From Acetobacteraceae bacterium (GTDB taxonomy: Bacteria; Pseudomonadota; Alphaproteobacteria; Acetobacterales; Acetobacteraceae), in NCBI GenBank assembly GCA_030039695.1, contig JASHVB010000221.1, positions 1-6,025 of the forward strand: a stretch of 6,025 nt of DNA, written 5' to 3'. The notes under the pieces were generated by a model that worked only from the letters and a program-made list of their open reading frames with translations, searched no databases and was not told the DNA's origin. The position numbers were made by a program, and so were the translations under genes. Below, in pieces: positions 1 through 6,025 of this stretch (position 1 is its first letter; each line of letters begins with the position of its first letter).

Positions 1-693
1 AGCCGCAACTACGTGAATGTCGTTGTCGCCGGCAAGCAGCCGGCACCGCAGTGGCTGACCATGGACGAAGCAGTCAGGCACTGCACGGCTGGCCTCAGCA
101 TCTGGGAATGGGCCAGCAGCGACCGAGGAGGCGAGCCGGACATCGTCATGGCGTGCTGCGGGGACGTGCCGACGCTTGAGACGCTTGCTGCGGTCGAACT
201 CCTCAGGGGCTATGCACCGGATTTGAAAGTCCGGGTTATCAACATCGTCAATCTGATGAAGCTGCAGCCATCGAGCGAACATCCGAACGGCCTGCCGGAC
301 AACGACTTCGATGCGCTGTTCACAACGGACAAGCCGATCATCTTTGCCTTCCACGGTTATCCGTGGCTGATCCACCGCTTGACCTATCGGCGGCACGGCC
401 ATGCGAACCTGCATGTCCGCGGCTACAAAGAGGAAGGCACCACGACCACCCCGTTTGATATGTGCGTGCTGAACCAACTCGACCGCTTTCACCTGGTCGC
501 TGACGCGATCGATCGCGTGCCGCATCTCGCCGTGCGAGCGGCCTATGCCAAGCAGGCAATTCAGAACAAGCTCATCGACCACAAGGAGTACATCAACCGC
601 TATGGCGAGGACATGCCCGAGATCGCGGGCTGGTCATGGCGAGGGGGAGTGGCAACCCGAGCGGTCCAATCGACCGAGGCTGACAACATCTAG
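1..693 (+). CDS. xfp: Xylulose-5-phosphate/fructose-6-phosphate phosphoketolase, C-terminal part (5' truncated)
   Basis: Cytosolic thiamine-diphosphate enzyme that cleaves xylulose-5-phosphate (and often fructose-6-phosphate) with inorganic phosphate to acetyl-phosphate plus glyceraldehyde-3-phosphate (or erythrose-4-phosphate). The reading frame is open from base 1 and gives the last 230 residues. The family is normally about 790-825 residues, so the cofactor-binding N-terminal and central domains lie outside the window. The visible part is the XFP C-terminal domain. It shows the family-typical stretches [17 protein letters not shown] near the start, [37 protein letters not shown], and a [14 protein letters not shown] segment followed by the helix [18 protein letters not shown] at 13 is an internal valine codon and not a start, because the family homology continues upstream of it. 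The HAD gene starts 39 bp after the TAG stop, which suggests co-transcription. Family assignment is very sure; substrate preference (Xu5P versus F6P) cannot be read here. Confidence 0.95.
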   Translation, partial: SRNYVNVVVAGKQPAPQWLTMDEAVRHCTAGLSIWEWASSDRGGEPDIVMACCGDVPTLETLAAVELLRGYAPDLKVRVINIVNLMKLQPSSEHPNGLPDNDFDALFTTDKPIIFAFHGYPWLIHRLTYRRHGHANLHVRGYKEEGTTTTPFDMCVLNQLDRFHLVADAIDRVPHLAVRAAYAKQAIQNKLIDHKEYINRYGEDMPEIAGWSWRGGVATRAVQSTEADNI

Positions 694-732
694 CATCGGC
701 CGGCGTGCCGCTTGCCGCGTGGGGGGAGCGAT

Positions 733-1506
733 ATGGCCCGGGCGCTATTGGCAGCAATTTTCGATGTGGATGGTGTGCTCGTGGACTCGCCGCACGAGCA
801 CGCATGGCGCGAGGCACTGACCGGCTTCGCTGAGCCGGCGGGCTTCACCACGGTGTTCTATCAGGCATTCGTCGCGGGCAAGCCACGGCTCGAAGGGGCC
901 CGCGCCGCGTTGGCGGAGCTCGGCGGGCCTGCGGCCGCCGCGCGCGCTGCTGAGTACGCCGCCGTGAAGCAATCGCTCATCGACAGGCTGATCGAGGAGG
1001 GCAGTTTCGAGGCGTTTCCCGATGCGGTGGGTTTTGCCATGGCCCTGCACGGGGCGGGGCTCAAGCTCGCGCTCGCCTCCTCGTCGCGCAATGCCGCGGC
1101 GATGCTGCGCCATGTGAATCTCCCGGATGGGCGCGCGCTGCTGTCCCTGTTCGATGCCGACCTGAGTGGCCGCGAGGTGCCGCGCGGCAAGCCCGATCCC
1201 GCGCTCTTTCTGCTCGCTGCCGAGGCGCTGAGCGTCCTACCGGCGCAATGCCTCGTGGTCGAGGACGCACCGGCGGGCATTCATGCGGCCCGCAACGCCG
1301 GGATGGCGGCGCTTGGCATCGCACGGCTCGGCGACGAAGAACTGTTGCGCGATGCCGGAGCTGACCTGGTCGTCACCCGTCTGGATCGCATCGACATGGC
1401 CGCGCTCGCCGGCGGCACATTGAGCCAACTTCCGACCACCGGGGACGCCCCGGATGCTTCAGGCTCTCCAACAGAGGTCCGGGGCGGCACGGGTTCTGAA
1501 CCATGA
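733..1506 (+). CDS. HAD-superfamily (subfamily IA) hydrolase, beta-phosphoglucomutase-like
   Basis: 257 residues. All HAD motifs are present: motif I FDVDGVLVDS (nucleophile D11, acid/base D13), motif II ALASSSRN (S116, N120), motif III GKPDP (K153), and motif IV VVEDAPAGI (E177, D178). A helical C1 cap lies between motifs I and II, with H23 after motif I and R52 in AGKPRLEG. These match, by position, the residues of Lactococcus beta-phosphoglucomutase. The expected role is beta-glucose-1-phosphate to glucose-6-phosphate in the cytosol; a sugar-phosphate phosphatase is the alternative. I chose the ATG at 733 because GGGGGGAG (721-728) sits 4 bases before it; a TTG at 712 would add seven residues but has no comparable ribosome site. 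The last 30 or so residues are a Gly/Pro/Ser/Thr-rich tail beyond the fold. A phosphoketolase lies just upstream and a GH65 enzyme downstream, the usual source of beta-glucose-1-phosphate. Family very likely; exact activity inferred from context. Confidence 0.88.
   Translation: MARALLAAIFDVDGVLVDSPHEHAWREALTGFAEPAGFTTVFYQAFVAGKPRLEGARAALAELGGPAAAARAAEYAAVKQSLIDRLIEEGSFEAFPDAVGFAMALHGAGLKLALASSSRNAAAMLRHVNLPDGRALLSLFDADLSGREVPRGKPDPALFLLAAEALSVLPAQCLVVEDAPAGIHAARNAGMAALGIARLGDEELLRDAGADLVVTRLDRIDMAALAGGTLSQLPTTGDAPDASGSPTEVRGGTGSEP
1446..1486 (+). repeat. 9-bp inverted repeat at the 3' end of the HAD gene
   Basis: CGCCCCGGA (1446-1454) and TCCGGGGCG (1478-1486) are perfect reverse complements with a 23-base spacer, inside the last codons of the HAD gene. 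A second small palindrome, GGTTC-T-GAACC (1492-1502), follows just before the stop. There is no T-run after either, so this is not a standard intrinsic terminator. It could be a 3'-end RNA structure or chance in GC-rich DNA. Confidence 0.35.
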
Positions 1507-2144
1507 TGATGACAGCGTGTCGACCGTGAGCGCCGTCTGATCGGGTTTCGCCTTCGGCGACGGCATGCTCGGGACGCGCGGCGCGCTCGATCACCCGCAG
1601 CCCCACGCCGCTGTGCCAGCGCGGCAACATCCGCTCGGCATCCGCGCCGCGCCGCTGCCTCCCGGGCCTGTTCGACACGCCCAATACCGAGCCGCCGGTG
1701 CCCATCGCTGGCCGCTCGCCGGTCCGCGTGCCGCGTGCGGCGCGCCACCGGCCGCGCATGAGGTCGGCTGCCTGCTCGACACCCGCACGCGCGAAATGCG
1801 CGGCGCGTGCTGCCAGCGACATCGGCGCGGAGCCCCAAAGAACGCATCAGCGCAATCGCGCACAAGCGCTGACTGCGCTCGCTCGCTCTCGATCACCTGA
1901 CGCGCGCTGTCAAGCCGCGAGACGAGCGGGGCCGGATCGGCGTGCGCGGCCGGACCGGCGACTTCTGTTTTGGCCAGGTGTTGGAGGGCTCGGGGAGCCC
2001 GTGAGCCAGGTACCCGCCAGCAGAGCGGGACTGATCGGCATTCGAGCTTGTGATTTGCTCTGGGCTGCGTGTTCGGTGAGTGAACGATCCCGGTGAATTC
2101 GTTGCCTGATCGACAAGCCAAGCTGCTTCGGGAAGGTCATCGCA
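1507..2144. other. Long gap without a confident gene
   Basis: About 640 bp separate the HAD stop from the GH65 start. Near its left end two alternative small hairpins overlap: GCCGTC/GACGGC (1532-1537 with 1559-1564) and TCGCC-TTC-GGCGA (1548-1560). Neither has a T-run. Most of the rest is covered by the minus-strand coding-like stretch listed separately. The last 130 bp before the GH65 gene are less GC-rich and may hold its promoter, but I could not pick out a convincing -35/-10 pair. No tRNA or transposase was seen. Confidence 0.5.
1510..1985 (-). pseudogene. Possible decayed, helix-rich minus-strand gene with a frameshift (unrecognised)
   Basis: On the minus strand, bases about 1985 to 1825 translate to protein-like text including HLAKTEVAGPAAHADPAPLV, then SRLDSARQVIESERAQSALV and RDCADAFFGAPR. 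After a shift of one base near 1823 the neighbouring frame continues with SLAARAAHFARAGVEQAADL, down to roughly 1510. In the stretch I counted, the codons show the high-GC third position and low-GC second position expected of real coding in such a genome, and the residues would form amphipathic helices. The general look, a helix-rich Ala/Arg/Glu/Gln sequence, recalls phasin-type proteins, but I do not recognise a family. There is no clear start, ribosome site or continuous frame. It may be a genuine relic, or a non-coding stretch that happens to look like one. Confidence 0.25.
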
Positions 2145-4529
2145 ATGCTCCATCACGAACGTCTCAGGCCGCCATCGCGTGACTATCCTGCCGACGAGTG
2201 GAACGTGGTGGAACGGCGGTTTCATCCGGAATTCCTGGCCCAGATGGAAACCATCATGGCGCTCGGCAACGGCTACCTGGGCATGAGGGGATGTCCTGAG
2301 GAAGGTGGTCCCAACGCAGAGAACAGTACTCTGATCAACGGGTTCTATGCGATGTGGCCGATCGTTTACGGAGAACAGGCGTACGGCTTCGCGGAGACCG
2401 GCCAAACCATCGTCAACCAGACGGATAGCAAGATCATCAAGCTTTTCGTGGATGACGAGCCGTTCTGGCTGCCCAATGCAACGCTTCTGGCGTTCGACCG
2501 GCGGCTCAACATGAAAGCCGGAACGCTCGACCGGGAGATTCTCTGGGAGACGCCAGGAGGCAAACAGGTCCTGATCCGGTCCCGCCGCCTGATCTCCTTC
2601 ACCAGCCGGCACGTGGCTGCCATTTCCTATGACATCACCGTCCTCAACGCGGACGCCTTCGTTGTGATTGCTTCGGAGATGGCGACCAACGAGCCGACGG
2701 CCCCGGCCGATCTGACCGATCCGCGGCAGACCAGAGCCTTTGCCGGCCGGGTCCTGCATTCCCAGACCAGCTACAGCAGAGACCGCCGGATCGTGCTCTG
2801 CCATGCGACCGAAAAAAACCACTTGATGGTAGCCTGTGGCACCGACCATCGGCTGGAGACGACGTGCTCGCATGCCAGCAAAGTCGTTCAGCAGCCTGAC
2901 TTCGGTCAGGTTGTCTTCACGGTCGAGGCACGTTCCGGCAAGCCGATCCACCTCACCAAATTCATGGTCTACCACACTTCGCGGAGAGTATCGGCCAATG
3001 AGCTGTGTGGACGTGTCGAGTTGACGATCGATCGCGCAATGGCCCAAGGGTTTCAGCATCTGCTCACGGAGCAGGAACGCTATATGGATGAGTTCTGGCG
3101 CCGGAGCGATGTCCGCGTCAGAGGCATCGGAGAGGAGCGGGTAAGACGGACGACTGTGGAGATTCAGCAGGCCATCCGCTTCAACCTGTTTCAGATCCTG
3201 CAAGCCTCCGCCCGTGCGGAACACACGGGCGTGCCGGCAAAGGGTCTCACAGGGCAAGCGTATGAGGGGCACTACTTTTGGGATACCGAAATCTATCTGC
3301 TGCCGTTTCTGATCTATACCTCGCCAGCGATCGCCAGGAACCTCTTGATGTTCCGCTACAGGATGTTACCGCAAGCGAGAGCACGCGCCAAAGAACTGGG
3401 ACATCCAGGCGCGATGTTCCCGTGGCGAACAATCAACGGAGAAGAAGCCTCGGCATATTACGCAGCGGGCACCGCGCAATATCATATCAACGCCGACATC
3501 ATGTATGCGCTTCGTAAGTACGTATTGGCCACCGGAGATGAGCCCTTTCTGTGGAACTATGGCGCAGAGATGCTGGTCGAGACCGCGCGCCTGTGGCGAG
3601 ATCTCGGCTTCTATTCCGGTGCAAAAGGGGGAAGGTTTTGTATCAACTCGGTCACTGGCCCTGACGAATACAATACGGTGGTGAACAACAACGCGTTCAC
3701 CAATCTGATGGCAAGGGAAAATCTTCGCTACGCAGCCAGGACCGTGGAGGTCCTTCGGACAGCAAACCCGGAGGCTTACGACACACTCGTTGACAATACG
3801 GCTCTTGAGCAGTCGGAAGTAGAGGAATGGACACGCGCTGCCGACCTCATGTACGTTCCGTATGACGAACATCGAAAGATCATCCCGCAGGATGATAGTT
3901 TCCTGGACAGAGAGCCATGGGATTTTGATGGTACGCCGAATGAAAGATATCCTCTGCTGCTATTTTATCATCCGCTCAATATCTATCGAAAGCAGGTAAT
4001 CAAGCAGGCAGACGTGATATTGGCGATGTTTTTGCTGGGCAACATGTTTTCCGTCGAGGACAAAAGACGTAATTTCTATTTCTACGATCCATTGACAACA
4101 GGTGATTCATCACTCTCCTCATGCGTCGAAGCGATAGTCGCTGCGCAAGTTGGTGATGCGGACAAAGCGATCAGGTATGGGATGGCGGCGCTACTGATGG
4201 ATCTCGCGGACGTCGGAGGGAACGTCAAGGATGGGTGCCACATTGCGTCTATGGGGGGAACTTGGATGATGCTTGCCTACGGGCTTGGCGGCATGCGGGA
4301 TGATGATGGCGCGTTGTCGTTTTGGCCGCGTCGGGCGCCGGAAGACGGCGCCATACTGCGGTTTCCCGTGACATACCGGGGCCGGGTGCTGGAAGTCGAA
4401 ATTTCCAGCGAACGAGTGGAGTACACGCTGCGCGCCGGTGAGAGTCTGAGCATTCATCATGAAACAGAGGAACTTCAGCTGACGAGGGAAAGCCCGTCAG
4501 CGGTGCGTCCAGTGAGCCGGCATTTCTGA
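2145..4529 (+). CDS. Glycoside hydrolase family 65 protein (disaccharide phosphorylase or alpha-glucosidase)
   Basis: 794 residues, the full usual length for GH65. These enzymes split alpha-linked disaccharides (trehalose, kojibiose, nigerose, maltose), most with inorganic phosphate to glucose plus beta-glucose-1-phosphate, some by hydrolysis. Domains in order: N-terminal beta-sandwich (about 1-300) with EWNVVERRF, ETIMALGNGYLGMRG and EEG; linker; (alpha/alpha)6 barrel (about 330-710) with EGHYFWDTEIYLLPF, FPWRTINGEE and VTGPDEYN, whose E508 is the expected catalytic acid; then KQAD (K620), DPLTTGDSSLS (648-658), DGCHIASMGGTW, and a small C-terminal beta-domain. No signal peptide, so cytosolic. 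The ATG at 2145 is supported by GGAAGG (2131-2136) eight bases upstream and by the family-typical N-terminus. G653 stands where many characterised phosphorylases, as I recall them, have His (HDSSLS), so phosphorolysis is not certain. The gene is lower in GC than its neighbours, reaching about 40% over 3961-4080. The nearby HAD gene supports a beta-glucose-1-phosphate pathway. Family sure, substrate unknown. Confidence 0.93.
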   Translation: MLHHERLRPPSRDYPADEWNVVERRFHPEFLAQMETIMALGNGYLGMRGCPEEGGPNAENSTLINGFYAMWPIVYGEQAYGFAETGQTIVNQTDSKIIKLFVDDEPFWLPNATLLAFDRRLNMKAGTLDREILWETPGGKQVLIRSRRLISFTSRHVAAISYDITVLNADAFVVIASEMATNEPTAPADLTDPRQTRAFAGRVLHSQTSYSRDRRIVLCHATEKNHLMVACGTDHRLETTCSHASKVVQQPDFGQVVFTVEARSGKPIHLTKFMVYHTSRRVSANELCGRVELTIDRAMAQGFQHLLTEQERYMDEFWRRSDVRVRGIGEERVRRTTVEIQQAIRFNLFQILQASARAEHTGVPAKGLTGQAYEGHYFWDTEIYLLPFLIYTSPAIARNLLMFRYRMLPQARARAKELGHPGAMFPWRTINGEEASAYYAAGTAQYHINADIMYALRKYVLATGDEPFLWNYGAEMLVETARLWRDLGFYSGAKGGRFCINSVTGPDEYNTVVNNNAFTNLMARENLRYAARTVEVLRTANPEAYDTLVDNTALEQSEVEEWTRAADLMYVPYDEHRKIIPQDDSFLDREPWDFDGTPNERYPLLLFYHPLNIYRKQVIKQADVILAMFLLGNMFSVEDKRRNFYFYDPLTTGDSSLSSCVEAIVAAQVGDADKAIRYGMAALLMDLADVGGNVKDGCHIASMGGTWMMLAYGLGGMRDDDGALSFWPRRAPEDGAILRFPVTYRGRVLEVEISSERVEYTLRAGESLSIHHETEELQLTRESPSAVRPVSRHF

Positions 4530-4556
4530 ATCGCCAGTTGGCTGACTGCATTCCAC

Positions 4557-4573
4557 CGGATCGCGGCGATCCG
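4557..4573 (+). repeat. 7-bp stem, 3-base loop hairpin after the GH65 gene
   Basis: CGGATCG (4557-4563), loop CGG, CGATCCG (4567-4573), starting 28 bases after the GH65 stop codon. The stem is perfect and its position suits a transcript 3' end, but it is followed by TCTGGGAG rather than a T-run. It is at best a weak or factor-assisted terminator or a stabilising hairpin. Confidence 0.35.
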
Positions 4574-4879
4574 TCTGGGAGACGCGCTGCGCTTTGCCAT
4601 ACGACCACGACAGGCGGGCCGCGGTGGCGTACCGTTGCAAGCATGGCGTCATCGCCGAATCGGGCGCGCACCGCCTCCCGAAAAAGCTCTGCCTCCCGCG
4701 CGACCCCCGCGTCCATCCCGCTCTGAGGGGTCCGCACCGGGCTGACTGGCAAGGTTTGCCACCGTCTGGCTCACCACCCACCGCGCGCGCCGGGCGACGG
4801 CCCGCCGCGACGCGGCGGCCTGGGTCAGCGGCGGCGATCGTGGTCCGGGGCTGGTCGAGGGATACGCCATCCAACACAT

Positions 4880-4894
4880 ATCGATCAGATCGAT
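4880..4894. promoter_or_regulatory. Candidate LysR-type operator (ATC-N9-GAT) upstream of the azoreductase gene
   Basis: ATCGATC-A-GATCGAT is a perfect 7+1+7 palindrome. It fits the LysR-family box T-N11-A (T4881, A4893) in its ATC-N9-GAT form. A third ATCGA lies at 4902-4906, followed by the A/T-rich run AAAAATATT (4906-4914), the most A/T-rich spot in this gap. It lies about 117 bp upstream of the azoreductase ATG. Binding by a LysR-type regulator is inference: no regulator gene is visible in the window and I found no convincing -35/-10 pair next to it. Confidence 0.4.
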
Positions 4895-5010
4895 GGTTCG
4901 TATCGAAAAATATTGGCTACCGCGTTAGGCGGGGAGAACGCATCTGTGCGCCATCGCGGGTGACACGTTTGGCCCCGCCGAACTGATTGTTTGCCGCACG
5001 GAGACTGACA

Positions 5011-5619
5011 ATGAAGCTACTGCATGTCGATTCCAGCATTCTCGGCCAGGGTTCGGTGAGCCGCACGCTCTCCGCCGAGATCGCCGCGGCCCAGAGGGCA
5101 CTCCATCCTGGCCTCGAGGTCTCCTACCGGGATCTGGCTGCCGCCCCGATCGGCCATCTGAACGGGGCGCATCTCGCCGCGGCGCAAGGCGCCGTGCCAG
5201 CCGACGCCGTGATCGAAAAGGAGATCGCGCTCGGCGCGGCGATGCTCGACGAGTTCCTTGCCTCCGACATCGTCGTGGTTGGAGCGCCGATGTACAACTT
5301 CAGCGTCCCGTCGCAGCTCAAGGCGTGGATCGATCGGCTCGCGGTCGCGGGGAAGACCTTCCGCTACACCCCGGAGGGGCCGCAGGGCCTGGCCGGCGGC
5401 AAGAAGGTGATCGTTGCCTCCGCGCGCGGCGGTTTCTACGGCCCGGAGACGCCCCGTGCCGGGCTCGACCACCAGGAGAGCTACCTGCGTGCCATTTTCG
5501 GTTTTTTCGGGATCACCGACGTCAGCTTCGTCCGCGCCGAGGGCGTGGCACTGGGGACCGACGCCCGCGAGAAAGCGATCGAGGCGGCTCGTGGCGAGGT
5601 GACGAAGCTCGCCGCCTGA
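5011..5619 (+). CDS. azoR: FMN-dependent NADH-azoreductase (AzoR/AcpD family)
   Basis: 202 residues, the usual length for this flavodoxin-like family. The protein is a cytosolic dimer that uses NADH and FMN for two-electron reduction of quinones and azo compounds, probably protecting against quinone and thiol stress in nature. Visible FMN-site elements, in positions matching E. coli AzoR: HVDSSI (S9), [10 protein letters not shown] (S15-S17), [18 protein letters not shown] (M94-F97 around the flavin) and SARGGFY (S137-G141). The ATG at 5011 is chosen because MKLLHVDSS is the family N-terminus and GGAG (5000-5003) lies seven bases upstream; a TTG at 4987 or 4991 has no such support. The gene is about 480 bp from the GH65 gene and looks like its own transcription unit, possibly controlled through the palindrome at 4880-4894. 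Family certain; physiological substrate unknown. Confidence 0.95.
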   Translation: MKLLHVDSSILGQGSVSRTLSAEIAAAQRALHPGLEVSYRDLAAAPIGHLNGAHLAAAQGAVPADAVIEKEIALGAAMLDEFLASDIVVVGAPMYNFSVPSQLKAWIDRLAVAGKTFRYTPEGPQGLAGGKKVIVASARGGFYGPETPRAGLDHQESYLRAIFGFFGITDVSFVRAEGVALGTDAREKAIEAARGEVTKLAA

Positions 5620-5633
5620 CGCCTCTCGCCACG
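5590..5633 (+). repeat. 9-bp inverted repeat straddling the azoreductase stop codon, with a competing inner hairpin
   Basis: CGTGGCGAG (5590-5598) is the perfect reverse complement of CTCGCCACG (5625-5633), with the TGA stop (5617-5619) in the loop. GGCGAG (5593-5598) can instead pair with CTCGCC at 5608-5613, so the two hairpins exclude each other. No T-run follows. It could mark the transcript end or be chance in GC-rich coding DNA. Confidence 0.35.
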
Positions 5634-5939
5634 TCCACTGGCGGTCTGGCCGAAATCCGGAAACCCCATTGCCGATGCCTTATTCAGGGCATTCGGCCGG
5701 CATAGCAGCGGCAGGGTTGGCACGTCGTGACGTTGATGAACCGGGCCAGGCTCGCGCCCGGTTCGTCGGCGCCGATGGCCCGGGAACTGACCGGTGAAAC
5801 CCCGCGGCTCTGACGAGATTGCGCCGGCCCGCCAACGCCCCGGCCCCCTGACGGTGTGAATGATCCCGCGGTGCACCCATTGTCGGAATGCCGTCCAAGG
5901 AACAGATACGGGTGGGCTAGTCTGTGAGGGGTCTTGACC
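5620..5939. other. Gap between azoreductase and the exported-protein gene
   Basis: 320 bp without a recognisable gene. It holds the strong hairpin at 5731-5771, a small palindrome ACGTC-GT-GACGT (5722-5733), and a possible 25-codon frame (5736-5813) that overlaps the hairpin and has no ribosome site. The stretch 5776-5860 is GC-rich and unassigned. The last 80 bases must include the promoter or leader of the gene at 5940; no clear sigma-70 boxes were found. Confidence 0.5.
5731..5771 (+). repeat. Strong 16-bp stem-loop with G-U pairs
   Basis: CGTTGATGAACCGGGC (5731-5746) pairs with GCCCGGTTCGTCGGCG (5756-5771) over all 16 positions, with a 9-base loop (CAGGCTCGC). Thirteen pairs are Watson-Crick and three are U-G wobbles if the + strand is transcribed. 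On the other strand these three would be A-C mismatches, so the fold favours a + strand RNA. It lies about 110 bases after the azoreductase stop and is followed by GATGGCCCGG, not a T-run. Possible roles are a rho-assisted terminator, an RNA-stabilising element, or part of a small RNA or leader. Confidence 0.5.
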
Positions 5940-6025
5940 ATGACGTGGCGCAACCGGATGGGTCGTCTGCCGATGGCGGTCGTCGCCATGGCCGCGCTTG
6001 GCGTGATCGGTGCGCGCACGCCGGC
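5940..6025 (+). CDS. N-terminus of an exported protein of unknown function (3' truncated)
   Basis: An ATG at 5940 opens a frame of 28 complete codons that is still open at the window end. GAGGGG (5926-5931) sits eight bases upstream, a good ribosome site. The translation begins MTWRNRMGRLPMAVVAMAAL and has the layout of a signal peptide: a basic n-region (R4, R6, R9), a hydrophobic core from about residue 11 to 25 rich in Ala, Val, Met and Leu, then a more polar ARTPA with a possible cleavage site after Ala. The protein would leave the cytoplasm or be anchored in the inner membrane by this segment. Nothing of the mature protein is visible, so no family can be named. Confidence 0.6.
   Translation, partial: MTWRNRMGRLPMAVVAMAALGVIGARTP

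Larger units (their letters stand above)
4530..5010. other. Gap between the GH65 and azoreductase genes
   Basis: About 480 bp with no confident gene. The left part (4530-4870) is GC-rich. On the minus strand it contains a short protein-like run (SGMDAGVAREAELFREAVRA, read from about 4717 downward), but its frame has a stop just upstream of a TTG at 4752 and runs into the GH65 gene antisense, so I do not call it. The right part is A/T-rich around 4880-4915 and carries the palindrome listed separately, probably the azoreductase control region. Confidence 0.5.

Noticed and set aside
13..693. GTG at 13 as the start of a short standalone protein
   Set aside because: Phosphoketolase homology continues upstream in frame to base 1, so this is the tail of a longer gene.
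1893..3272. A 459-codon open frame on the minus strand, antisense to the 5' half of the GH65 gene
   Set aside because: It lies wholly opposite a clear GH65 gene with all family motifs, has no recognisable domain of its own, and its codons mirror the GH65 ones. Long antisense frames of this kind are common in high-GC genes.
4497..4877. Overlapping minus-strand frames between the GH65 and azoreductase genes
   Set aside because: Frames are interrupted, overlap the GH65 3' end and match no family I know. The coding-like run is too short to call.
5776..5860. Resemblance to a cobalamin riboswitch core (GGGAACTGACCGGTGAAAC and CCCGCCAAC)
   Set aside because: The pieces are loosely spaced, and the B12 box (AGTCAGGANACCTGCC type) and the GCCACTG element are absent downstream. 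The gene that follows shows no link to cobalamin.
5899..5925. GGAAC...TCTGT resembling an extracytoplasmic-function sigma promoter before the exported-protein gene
   Set aside because: Transcription would begin at about 5931 or later, leaving the ribosome site GAGGGG (5926-5931) out of the message.
5684..6019. A 111-codon minus-strand frame over the right end of the window
   Set aside because: It covers the hairpin and runs antisense to the signal-peptide start at 5940, with no domain or ribosome site supporting it.

Overview
The window reads as chromosomal DNA from a high-GC proteobacterium. Sampled 60-base rows in the phosphoketolase, HAD and azoreductase genes are about 63-83% GC, and starts are preceded by GGAG/GGAAGG-type ribosome binding sites. 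The combination of phosphoketolase, a beta-phosphoglucomutase-like HAD protein, a GH65 enzyme and an AzoR-type azoreductase would suit an alphaproteobacterium, perhaps of the Acetobacteraceae/Rhodospirillales type. That placement is inference, not something the sequence proves.

Layout, all recognised genes on the + strand: (1) 1-693, the 3' end of a phosphoketolase gene, cut by the window start; (2) 733-1506, a HAD-superfamily phosphatase/beta-phosphoglucomutase 39 bp downstream, very likely in the same operon; (3) 1507-2144, about 640 bp without a confident gene, but with a minus-strand stretch that looks like a frameshifted coding relic; (4) 2145-4529, a full-length GH65 glycoside phosphorylase/hydrolase whose base composition is clearly lower in GC than its neighbours; (5) 4530-5010, a gap containing a clean ATC-N9-GAT palindrome in an A/T-rich pocket; (6) 5011-5619, an FMN-dependent NADH-azoreductase; (7) 5620-5939, a gap with a strong 16-bp RNA-type hairpin; (8) 5940 to the end, the first 28 codons of an exported protein, running off the window.

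The first three genes fit one metabolic scheme. A GH65 phosphorylase would split an alpha-linked disaccharide (trehalose, kojibiose, nigerose or maltose type) with inorganic phosphate into glucose and beta-glucose-1-phosphate. The HAD protein would convert this to glucose-6-phosphate, and phosphoketolase would cleave downstream sugar phosphates with phosphate to acetyl-phosphate. Each cleavage step uses phosphate instead of ATP. The azoreductase and the exported protein look like separate units.

I see no CRISPR array, tRNA, rRNA, transposase or recognisable defence system, and nothing that amounts to a wholly new system. The most checkable oddities are the composition of the GH65 gene, a Gly in its phosphate-site loop, the hairpin at 5731-5771, the LysR-type box at 4880-4894 and the minus-strand relic.
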